From Bacillota bacterium (GTDB taxonomy: Bacteria; Bacillota; Bacilli; Bacillales; Cytobacillaceae), in NCBI GenBank assembly GCA_023389895.1, contig JAEWDX010000142.1, forward strand, positions 1 to 9,695: a DNA stretch of 9,695 nucleotides. The letters run 5' to 3'. This document shows, piece after piece, positions 1 to 5,047 of the stretch. Position 1 is the first letter of the stretch; every line of letters begins with the position of its first letter. Both the position numbers and the translations under genes were made by a program. Below the pieces are notes generated by a model. That model ran no database searches and was not told the origin of the DNA. It saw only the letters and a program-made list of their open reading frames with translations.

Positions 1-1
1 C

Positions 2-214
2 TGCTACATTATTTTAAATTTGTCACAGCTTTTAGAGCCATTTTTACCGTTCTCATCTGCTAAAATTCAAAAAATGCTTCAAATATCAGAAACGGAATGG
101 AAAGAAACTGCTGATTTACCGTTAAAAATTTCAAACGTCACTCCACTGTTTGAACGTGTTGACATCAGCCGGATTGATGAAGAATATAAGCATCTTGTAA
201 ATAGTGAAAACTAA
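2..214 (+). CDS. metG: Methionyl-tRNA synthetase, C-terminal fragment (cut by window edge)
   Basis: The frame is open from the left edge and ends at TAA 212-214, so about 70 C-terminal residues are visible. Methionyl-tRNA synthetase charges tRNA-Met in the cytoplasm. The visible part looks like the end of its helical anticodon-binding domain: LLEPFLPFSSAKIQKML followed, after a conserved W, by PLFERVDISRIDEEY, a layout typical of the class I MetRS family. The chain stops shortly after this, without the C-terminal Trbp111-like tRNA-binding domain carried by the ~650-residue bacillar enzyme. This suggests the shorter type (about 540 residues), as in the second MetRS of some bacilli; that subtype is inference. 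The TTG at 20 is internal, not a start. The frame is intact, so the gene is probably functional upstream of the window. Confidence 0.85.
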   Translation, partial: CYIILNLSQLLEPFLPFSSAKIQKMLQISETEWKETADLPLKISNVTPLFERVDISRIDEEYKHLVNSEN

Positions 215-243
215 CGACGAATGAATTCTTTCAAACTAATTGT

Positions 244-288
244 GGAGAAGAAAATAGCGATTCTTTCTTCTCCCATATCCTTCTTTTT
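244..288 (+). terminator. Hairpin terminator after the MetRS gene
   Basis: A perfect 10-bp stem is formed by GGAGAAGAAA (244-253) and TTTCTTCTCC (264-273) with a 10-base loop. A T-rich run (281-288) follows 7 bases later. It lies 30 bp after the MetRS stop. The offset T-run makes it a less than perfect intrinsic terminator, but the adjacent hairpin repeats may reinforce it. Confidence 0.55.
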
Positions 289-450
289 AAAAAGTGACAT
301 CTTCTGGAGCATTGCCTGTCACTTTTCTGTGATTCTTCTTAAAAGTGGCATCTTTTGAAGTATTGCCTGCTACTTTTCTGCGCTTCTTCTTAAAAAGTGA
401 CACCTTTTGTAATATTGCCTGTTAATTCACTACTCTTTCTTAAAATGTTA
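281..450. repeat. Tandem hairpin repeat, three ~52-bp units plus a broken fourth
   Basis: Three head-to-tail units start at 281, 333 and 384 (52, 51 and 52 bp), each beginning TTCTTnTTAAAA and containing a shared ATTGCCTG core. Unit 1 folds as AAAAGTGACA / TGTCACTTTT, a 10-bp stem. Unit 2 has AAAAGTGGCA / TGCTACTTTT, where the changed base still pairs as G-U. Unit 3 has lost its right arm. A fourth start (TTTCTTAAAATG, 436-447) is cut off by the bcr1-like element at 451. Both strands end the stems in runs of T, so the units could terminate transcription from both the MetRS and the VTT gene; that role is inference. Confidence 0.7.
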
Positions 451-559
451 ATAAAGTGAAACTCAATCAGTGGGGGTTTTCTTCATCCTCCACTTAGTAA
501 TTTTTGTTTCCCTCAGTTTCTTGAAGTGGGGGTCTAACTGCCCGTTAATGCGGGATAAA
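451..559 (+). repeat. bcr1-like element, internally deleted copy
   Basis: This 109-bp segment matches the longer element at 7023-7180 at both ends: it begins ATAAAGTGAAACT, has CAGTGGGGGTTTTCT, and ends GAAGTGGGGGTCT with CCGTTAATGCGGGATAAA. About 50 bp present in the other copy are missing, apparently lost between two CCCCACT repeats. The element is bounded by ATAAA at both ends (451-455 and 555-559), which could be a target duplication. It resembles the bcr1 repeat known from the Bacillus cereus group (about 155 bp, ATAAA/TTTAT boundaries); the identity is from memory. It lies directly downstream of the VTT gene on the opposite strand. Confidence 0.65.
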
Positions 560-574
560 TATTATTGCCAACCC

Positions 575-1129
575 TTAAATTTTATTTAATCGACGCTTTA
601 TAACCATCAAAAGAATTACCCCAACTACAACGATTAAACTAATCATAAGATACATTGCATTCAGCTGCATAATCCCATATGCCACCAACACCTCTAGAAT
701 CATGGCTGGGAGTTTTCCGAGTGTGGATGCAAGAAAAAAATGCAACGCACTAATGGAGCTGACGGATGCATAGAACGTAACTAGCCCAGATGGGATAAAC
801 GGAATAAGCCTTCCTTGTAAAATGACCGCATAACCTACTTCCTTACGATGATGAAAAAGACGTTCGAACCAACGATTTTTCATACGTTTCTTAAGTGGCT
901 GTTTAAATCCATAACGGTAAAGGTAAAATGTCACTTGGGCACCAAGCACTTCTCCAATCATCGATAGGATAAATCCATTCATGATACCGAAAGCAGCTAC
1001 ATTCGCCGTTGTAATAAATATAGAAGGGAATACCCCTAACACGGATATAATTACTTGGAGCAATATACTGATCACAACTGCTAATCGTAGATCAACAGTC
1101 TCTAGCAAAGTGAGAAACCATTCTTGCAT
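575..1129 (-). CDS. VTT-domain (DedA/TVP38-type) integral membrane protein
   Basis: This 184-residue protein has several hydrophobic segments (about residues 15-50, 50-72, 120-155 and 156-178). It carries two hallmarks of the SNARE-associated/VTT domain family: GEVLGAQVTFYLYRYG near residue 59 and GRLIPFIPSG near residue 106. Bacterial relatives include the TVP38/TMEM64 and DedA proteins, linked to membrane lipid flipping and envelope homeostasis; the exact substrate is not evident here. The ATG at 1129 is chosen because GGATGTGA lies a few bases upstream. A TTG immediately before it (1132) is possible. A candidate promoter lies at 1163-1191. It is transcribed alone, converging on the MetRS gene with hairpin repeats between. 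Length is slightly short but within the family range. Confidence 0.85.
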   Translation of the reverse strand: MQEWFLTLLETVDLRLAVVISILLQVIISVLGVFPSIFITTANVAAFGIMNGFILSMIGEVLGAQVTFYLYRYGFKQPLKKRMKNRWFERLFHHRKEVGYAVILQGRLIPFIPSGLVTFYASVSSISALHFFLASTLGKLPAMILEVLVAYGIMQLNAMYLMISLIVVVGVILLMVIKRRLNKI

Positions 1130-1162
1130 CAATTCACATCCAACTATTATCTAATCATAGCT

Positions 1163-1191
1163 ATTATATCGTGAAGCTTGCTGTGCGTCCT
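1163..1191 (-). promoter_or_regulatory. Candidate promoter of the VTT gene
   Basis: On the minus strand a perfect TATAAT (1163-1168) is preceded, 17 bases upstream, by AGGACG (1186-1191), a weak -35 box. It would start transcription near 1156, leaving a leader of about 27 bases to the ATG at 1129. The -10 box is convincing, the -35 is not. Confidence 0.45.
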
Positions 1192-1323
1192 GTTTTTTAA
1201 TTCTTAACTTTACCGACTTGTTTTCTCATTCCTCTTTAAACTTTTCTAGATTACTATTCCCTATTCTTCAAACGATTAGATAAAATCGATGTATATAAAA
1301 CGTTTTAATATTTTTAACTACTA

Positions 1324-1355
1324 TCGACATATTAGGATTTGGAATAAAATATAAT
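1324..1355 (+). promoter_or_regulatory. Possible promoter for the DinB-family gene
   Basis: In the 307-base gap between the VTT and DinB genes, TCGACA (1324-1329, one mismatch to TTGACA) is followed by overlapping TAAAAT (1345-1350, spacing 15) and TATAAT (1350-1355, spacing 20). Neither spacing is ideal. The rest of the gap holds no gene that I can see. Confidence 0.3.
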
Positions 1356-1400
1356 GGCATAAGTAAATTTACTAGATGTATATTAATCATTGCTTGACGA

Positions 1401-1420
1401 AATCGAGCATATATTCGATT
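1401..1420. promoter_or_regulatory. Inverted repeat just upstream of the DinB-family gene
   Basis: AATCGA (1401-1406) and TCGATT (1415-1420) form a perfect 6-bp inverted repeat around 8 bases. It ends 7 bases before the ribosome binding site of the gene at 1440. It directly follows TTGACG (1394-1399), which lacks a good -10 box. It could be an operator or a small leader hairpin; no regulator is identifiable. Confidence 0.3.
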
Positions 1421-1439
1421 AAAAAAGTGAGGAAGTCAA

Positions 1440-1910
1440 ATGAATAAGCTAAAAGAAGAAATAATCCAGCACAAATTATATTCAATTGAATTTGTGCAAT
1501 CTTTAAACATGTTAAGTGAAAAGGAATGGAGAACTCAGACCGGCGAAGGGAAATGGACTGTTGCAGAAATTATCGGGCATTTTGTGCCTTGGGACGAATT
1601 TGTGCTTCATAAGCGTTTACCTTATTTATTTTCAGACGATGAGCTTCCTAAAAGTCCAGATAGTGAAGAAATGAACGCAAGATCTGCTTCTATTAGTAGA
1701 GAGCAAACGAAACAAACAATAATCGATCATTTTGTTTCTACTAGAAAAGTACTTCTTAAAGCAATTAATGAAATTTCAAATAACCACTGGGAAGCAAAAT
1801 TTTCAATTGGGAAAACTACTTTATCTTTGTACGAATACTTTCAAGGGCTCGCCCAGCATGACCTCCACCATTTTGAACAAATTAGAAATACGATACAATT
1901 GTTGAAGTAA
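1440..1910 (+). CDS. DinB-family (DinB/YfiT-like) putative metalloenzyme
   Basis: This 156-residue protein fits the DinB/YfiT four-helix bundle family in length and motifs. The first helix pair contains GKWTVAEIIGHFVPWDEF with the presumed metal ligand His47. The last helix carries QHDLHHFEQI with His140 and His144 (HxxxH), completing the usual three-histidine metal site. Characterised relatives include bacillithiol S-transferases and maleylpyruvate isomerases. Many members have no known substrate, so a thiol-transferase role is only a family-based guess. The ATG at 1440 follows a GTGAGGAAG ribosome binding site. A strong terminator follows at 1977-2016, so it appears to be a single-gene transcript. 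The DinB name does not imply DNA polymerase IV. Confidence 0.85.
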   Translation: MNKLKEEIIQHKLYSIEFVQSLNMLSEKEWRTQTGEGKWTVAEIIGHFVPWDEFVLHKRLPYLFSDDELPKSPDSEEMNARSASISREQTKQTIIDHFVSTRKVLLKAINEISNNHWEAKFSIGKTTLSLYEYFQGLAQHDLHHFEQIRNTIQLLK

Positions 1911-1976
1911 TGAGCCCGTTAGAGGGAAGAGTACAGTCTTTCACCCTATAGACTGCACCCATGCTGGGCACACATT

Positions 1977-2016
1977 AAGAAGTGTATTCGAAATTTCTAG
2001 AATACACTTCTTTTTT
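1977..2016 (+). terminator. Strong intrinsic terminator after the DinB-family gene
   Basis: A perfect 13-bp stem pairs AAGAAGTGTATTC (1977-1989) with its complement (2000-2012) around a 10-base loop. Six T residues at 2011-2016 complete the signal. The opposite strand lacks a long T-run, so it acts mainly on the plus strand. Confidence 0.85.
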
Positions 2017-2054
2017 CGAGGGGGGAATATATATGAATCGCCCCCGTTAATGAA

Positions 2055-2825
2055 TTAACTTTTAACATATATTCTATATTTTTGAGGATTGTTAAAGCCT
2101 AATTTATTCCCTAATTGGATAGAAGCATTATTATTAATATCACAATCCCAACGTGGTTGAATATTGTGAGAGCGACAATATTCAATGAATTGAACCGCAA
2201 CTATACTTGCTAAACCTTTCCCCCGATAATTTGAATCTGTTATAATATCTACTTCTGCATAATCTATTGACCTGAATATCGACACGGCTTCGCTAATTAT
2301 TTGATTATTTTCAATAACACAAAAACCGAAACCATTTTGTATAAAATTGGATACTGAATCCCAGTATTCATCATAATACTGTTTATCAAATTCTAAGCAA
2401 TTTTTAATATGGGATTCATTTATTTTCTCAACATTATAATTGTTATGTGAACTTCTTTTTCTGTTTAGATAAGTATTTAGTTCAAAAGAGAAAGAATATC
2501 GTTCAATCTTTTTTAATCTTTCACCTAAATTTTCTTCTATAACTCTGTACCAATTTTCTGTGCTGGTAAACAGTGTAAAGCGTCTACCCTTCATCACAGA
2601 ATCTTCGAAAATACAAACTATATTTTCGAAAAATGAATGGTCAGGCATTATACCTGTAACATAATACAAACCAGAATCTGTTTGAATAATCAAATTGTCA
2701 AAGCTAGTAGAATTAGAATACACAGTTCCATTAATAACATTATCTAATATACTAAAAACGAATGTTGGGGCTTCTTTTATTTTCTTTTTCACTGCATCAT
2801 AATCTTTTTTAGATACTGTAATCAT
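2055..2825 (-). CDS. GNAT-family N-acetyltransferase (ZmaR-like, two-domain)
   Basis: This 256-residue protein has an N-terminal domain (about 1-125) and a C-terminal GNAT fold (about 130-256). Motif A is visible as DIITDSNYRGKGLAS with the acetyl-CoA pyrophosphate loop RGKGLA at 201-206. It is followed by WDCDINNNASIQLGNKLGF, the usual motif B region. The two-domain layout resembles the GNAT_acetyltran family that contains the zwittermicin A resistance protein ZmaR. The substrate here is unknown, so an antibiotic-resistance role is only a possibility. The start is set by a strong AGGAGG ribosome binding site upstream of ATG 2825. It lies 47 bp after the stop of the DUF2087 regulator on the same strand with no terminator between, so the two are very probably one operon. 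No clear terminator follows. Confidence 0.85.
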   Translation of the reverse strand: MITVSKKDYDAVKKKIKEAPTFVFSILDNVINGTVYSNSTSFDNLIIQTDSGLYYVTGIMPDHSFFENIVCIFEDSVMKGRRFTLFTSTENWYRVIEENLGERLKKIERYSFSFELNTYLNRKRSSHNNYNVEKINESHIKNCLEFDKQYYDEYWDSVSNFIQNGFGFCVIENNQIISEAVSIFRSIDYAEVDIITDSNYRGKGLASIVAVQFIEYCRSHNIQPRWDCDINNNASIQLGNKLGFNNPQKYRIYVKS

Positions 2826-2872
2826 TTATTTCCTCCTAAAAGAGATTTTTCTGCCCTTTTCTTAACCTGTTT

Positions 2873-3613
2873 TTAGCTTTTCTTATTGACCCAATACGTT
2901 CTACAGTCAGTACTCCGATCCATGAAACCATACTCAATTAAATATCTACGTAATGAAACGTAGTCGGAATAAACGCTTTTTAATACATCATTAACTTCTT
3001 TCTCTGAATATTGCTCATTATCGGAGAACCGCGTAATGATTTGCTGTAGAATGATAATTTTGCGTTTTTCCTTGCTTGGAAATGACTCAATCCCACCATC
3101 GAGCCCATTTTTAAAATATGTTTTTAATACCTTTTCTTTTTCCTCAGCTGTTATTGCATAACGCTCATCCACTTGCGTCGCCCCCCTATGAATTGGTTCG
3201 TAATGTTCATCATTTCGCAGCAAGCTCATAATCGCTAGAAAAACCTTCGCTTGCTTTTCTTTTTCCCTTAATTTAAATCGATGCTGGCGTATCGTCGAAA
3301 CACTGTTGGCAGATGATTGCACTAAAATCTCTTTATCCGATAAGCCTTGGTGAAAAAGCTTTAATAAATCGATTTGCACCTCAGATAATCCTGTATATTT
3401 TTTGTCTAAAGCTAACAAAGCGGCAAATACGGAGCCATGATATTGTTCAATATGATGCTGCACAGCTCTTTTTGCGGAAAAATAACGTTCATCGATGCAA
3501 AAAATCTCTTCACGCTCAAAAGACTGATCACAAAATAAACATTGATATCCTTTTTTATCATCTTCTATATAGCCGTTCACAAGATCGTTTATCGTAACAT
3601 TCTCTATTTCCAC
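2873..3613 (-). CDS. DUF2087 transcriptional regulator with zinc-finger-like head and HTH
   Basis: Three parts are visible in this 246-residue protein. Residues ~23-60 look like a C2H2-type finger: YQCLFCDQSF gives Cys25 and Cys28, and HHIEQYH supplies the histidines. Residues ~75-120 resemble a LuxR-type helix-turn-helix (LSEVQIDLLKLFHQGLSDKE...). Residues ~172-246 match DUF2087 (FPSKEKRKIIILQQII ... YSDYVSLRRYLIEYGFM ... YWVNKK), a domain common in Firmicutes regulators. GTG 3613 is preferred because AGGTG lies 7 bases upstream; the TTG at 3619 sits almost on top of that site. It heads an operon with the GNAT gene. Its own promoter is covered by two TGTAAACA boxes, which suggests autoregulation. 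The ligand and targets are unknown. Confidence 0.8.
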   Translation of the reverse strand: MEIENVTINDLVNGYIEDDKKGYQCLFCDQSFEREEIFCIDERYFSAKRAVQHHIEQYHGSVFAALLALDKKYTGLSEVQIDLLKLFHQGLSDKEILVQSSANSVSTIRQHRFKLREKEKQAKVFLAIMSLLRNDEHYEPIHRGATQVDERYAITAEEKEKVLKTYFKNGLDGGIESFPSKEKRKIIILQQIITRFSDNEQYSEKEVNDVLKSVYSDYVSLRRYLIEYGFMDRSTDCRTYWVNKKS

Positions 3614-3640
3614 AAACAAACACCTATTTCGTTTATAATT

Positions 3641-3679
3641 ATGTAAACATAATATAACATCATTAGCGAAATGTAAACA
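3641..3679 (-). promoter_or_regulatory. Promoter of the DUF2087-GNAT operon with twin TGTAAACA boxes
   Basis: On the minus strand TTTACA (3672-3677) and TATTAT (3649-3654) are separated by exactly 17 bases, a good sigma-A promoter with one mismatch in each hexamer. Transcription would start near 3642, about 29 bases before GTG 3613. The plus-strand sequence ATGTAAACA occurs at 3641-3649 and again at 3671-3679, 30 bp apart, so one box covers the -10/+1 region and the other the -35. The spacing of about three helical turns places both on one DNA face, as for a repressor site. Confidence 0.65.
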
Positions 3680-3844
3680 AAAAGAGATATTGTTTATTTA
3701 CTCGACTTCAATTCAGATGAAATTGCAGGTTCGCTAGAGATGACCAAAGCCGCTGTAGACAATCGAATTTATCGCGGAAAAAAGAAGCTGCAAAAGCAGA
3801 AAACAACGATGAACGGGAGGTATTTATATGAAAAACATATATAA
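3677..3844 (+). pseudogene. ECF-type sigma factor remnant (region 4 only)
   Basis: A frame open from 3677 to TAA 3842-3844 encodes DIVYLLDFNSDEIAGSLEM and then AAVDNRIYRGKKKLQKQK. This is the characteristic sigma-70 region 4 helix-turn-helix (EIA..L......V.NRI.RGKKKL) seen in ECF sigma factors. No start codon, region 2 or region 3 exists upstream: the frame runs into TAA at 3674, inside the promoter of the opposite gene. About two thirds of the gene is therefore gone. It overlaps the following anti-sigma start by 17 bp, the coupling expected in an intact sigma/anti-sigma operon. That pairing supports the identification despite the short length. Confidence 0.75.
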
Positions 3845-4222
3845 ACAATTAAATGAAATTCAAATCGATACGAACAAATATGAAGAAGATTCAGTCAGCC
3901 CATTTGAAATTGAAAAGGTAAAAAAAGAATTAAAAAATCACATTCGACGTAAGAAACAGGGCAAGCAATAAATGGCGATTAGCACTTCGCATTTGATTTA
4001 CATGCAACAAGCAATCACATTCAGCTTGTAAATCAAACAACTGAAAACAAAGAGGTTTCAGTTCAAGTAAATCAAATTACTTATACACCAATGTCATTTT
4101 TAATCCAATTCGAAGAAATCATTACAAAAGCAGTAATAGACAAATGGGATTTTGTCACGACTGACGTCGAGGTAAAAGATAATCTTGGCAACGTTTATAG
4201 CAATGAACATAACGGAGGCTAT
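3828..4222 (+). pseudogene. DUF4179-type anti-sigma factor remnant (head and tail, centre lost)
   Basis: The head starts at ATG 3828 behind GGGAGG and encodes 47 residues (MKNIYKQLNEIQIDTNKYEE ... FEIEKVKKELK) before TAA 3969. This resembles the cytoplasmic sigma-binding head of DUF4179 anti-sigma factors, which sit in the membrane and sequester an ECF sigma factor. The expected transmembrane helix and central domain are absent. A second frame, open from 3983 to about 4219, encodes HIQLVNQTTENKEV, VNQITYTPMSF and DVEVKDNLGNVYSNEHNGG, resembling the extracytoplasmic C-terminal part (DUF4179/DUF5643). Similarity stops where the opposite-strand glycosylase relic begins. Head and tail belong to one gene with a large internal deletion and a lost 3' end. 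Family names are from memory of sequence patterns. Confidence 0.7.
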
Positions 4223-4224
4223 GT

Positions 4225-4471
4225 AAGCTTTACGGGAGGAAATCTCTACTTTCACAATAGGCATCCCGCATCGTTCACACTTTTCCCCTTCACGGTTATG
4301 AACATACATTTTATAGCCGCCTGTTCTTCCATCTCCTTTATAAAGTGGTTCAGCCATATAGCCGCCATTTAGACTCCTTGGCTGAGAATATAAATAATTG
4401 CCTCATATAAACGAACCATTTTATTGTTGCAGTAATTCTTTATAGGTCTCCATCTCTGGTAATTCCGGCAT
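4225..4471 (-). pseudogene. Fpg/Nei-family DNA glycosylase, shattered remnant
   Basis: Three reading-frame pieces spell parts of one protein. ATG 4471 begins MPELPEMETYKELLQQ, the unmistakable Fpg/Nei start with catalytic Pro2 and Glu3, then TAA at 4421. After a large deletion, a shifted frame from 4419 gives RLYEAIIYILSQ. Another shift near 4380 leads to RSLNGGYMAEPLYKGDG and YVHNREGEKCERCGMPIV, ending SSRK near 4229. This is the C-terminal zinc-finger region with its first CxxC pair; the second pair is missing because similarity ends at the junction with the anti-sigma relic. Intact enzymes are about 270-280 residues and excise oxidised bases. This gene cannot be functional. A weak GGAAG site still stands before the start. 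Confidence 0.85.
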
Positions 4472-4573
4472 TTTATTTCTTCCAATATTAAAACATCTGT
4501 CATATCATTATCCCTCAACAAGCTAAAAATCATGACAGTCATCATAAAAACGGTTTAAACATCTAAATAAACA

Positions 4574-4602
4574 TTGACTTCTATTCAAATTGTTTATATC
4601 AT
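4574..4602 (+). promoter_or_regulatory. Promoter upstream of the membrane protein-TetR-FabZ unit
   Basis: TTGACT (4574-4579) and TATCAT (4597-4602) are separated by 17 bases, each one mismatch from consensus. Predicted transcription starts near 4609, at the left edge of the 28-bp palindrome. An alternative -10 TATAAA (4613-4618) lies inside the palindrome but has a poor -35 (TTGTTT, 4590-4595). Confidence 0.65.
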
Positions 4603-4610
4603 ATAGTCGT

Positions 4611-4638
4611 AGTATAAATTGTGTACACAATTTATACT
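4611..4638. promoter_or_regulatory. Perfect 28-bp palindromic operator, probable TetR site
   Basis: AGTATAAATTGTGT (4611-4624) is followed directly by its exact reverse complement (4625-4638), with no spacer and no mismatch. It sits at about +2 to +29 relative to the predicted start of transcription, where bound protein would block RNA polymerase. Length and symmetry fit a TetR-family operator, and a TetR gene lies about 400 bp downstream. It is not followed by a T-run, so it is not a terminator. Binding by that TetR is inference. Confidence 0.7.
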
Positions 4639-4706
4639 GTGTTCATCAAATGAAATGACTTATTCATTTAGCAAACAATAAATAAAATAAAAAAGGAAGA
4701 TTGAAC

Positions 4707-4931
4707 ATGTGTCGATTTGCGATTGCAAGTATTGGTGGTTTTTTTCTTGTTTTCATAGAAATATATATAGTTATATTAATAAAGGGCTATTACACAATTG
4801 ATATTGGTGGAATAGTACCCTTTTTAAATATATGGGCAATGAATTTTTTCCTTTTATATACGATTATTTCCCATATTCAACTATGGCTTGCTGAGAAAGA
4901 AACAAATAATAGGAAAACATTTTCCAATTAA
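4707..4931 (+). CDS. Small two-helix membrane protein of unknown function
   Basis: This 74-residue protein is not recognised. Two hydrophobic segments are clear: about residues 4-28 (ASIGGFFLVFIEIYIVILI) and 37-60 (VPFLNIWAMNFFLLYTIISH), joined by a short polar loop. A charged tail (LAEKETNNRKTF) follows. ATG 4707 is preferred over the TTG at 4701 because AAGGAAG (4693-4699) is then 7 bases away. It is the first gene after the palindromic operator and is followed on the same strand by the TetR gene with no terminator between. It is probably the main target of that regulator. It could be an efflux accessory, a stress peptide or a membrane-lipid sensor partner; the sequence does not decide. Its setting and good ribosome binding site favour a real gene. 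Confidence 0.65.
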   Translation: MCRFAIASIGGFFLVFIEIYIVILIKGYYTIDIGGIVPFLNIWAMNFFLLYTIISHIQLWLAEKETNNRKTFSN

Positions 4932-5047
4932 TACAAATACACATGAAATAATAGCTCAGTATTTGTTATAGTTAAATAAACAATATAAATTGGATGTGAT
5001 ATAAGATTGAGAAGATAATTGGAAGATCCGCTAACAAAAAATATCAA

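Noticed and set aside
281..435. The three tandem units as a CRISPR array
   Set aside because: There are no constant repeats with variable spacers; the whole unit is repeated and decays along its length, and no cas gene is present.
1394..1422. Promoter TTGACG-17-GATTAA for the DinB-family gene
   Set aside because: The -10 matches only three of six bases and transcription would start on top of the ribosome binding site.
2020..2059. G-run/C-run hairpin and GTTAAtgaaTTAAC palindrome as terminator of the GNAT gene
   Set aside because: 5-bp stem with a 15-base loop and no T-run on the minus strand; not convincing.
3313..3597. Plus-strand open frame of 94 codons
   Set aside because: Lies entirely within the well-supported DUF2087 regulator on the other strand and resembles no protein.
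4091..4372. 93-codon plus-strand frame as a single gene
   Set aside because: Only its first ~43 codons look like an anti-sigma tail; the rest is antisense to the glycosylase relic, so it is a chimera of two remnants.
4372..4548. Minus-strand frame beginning MMTVMIFSLLRDND and running through the glycosylase relic
   Set aside because: It reads the MPELPEMETYKELL segment in the wrong frame; only its end (RLYEAIIYILSQ) is meaningful, as part of the relic.
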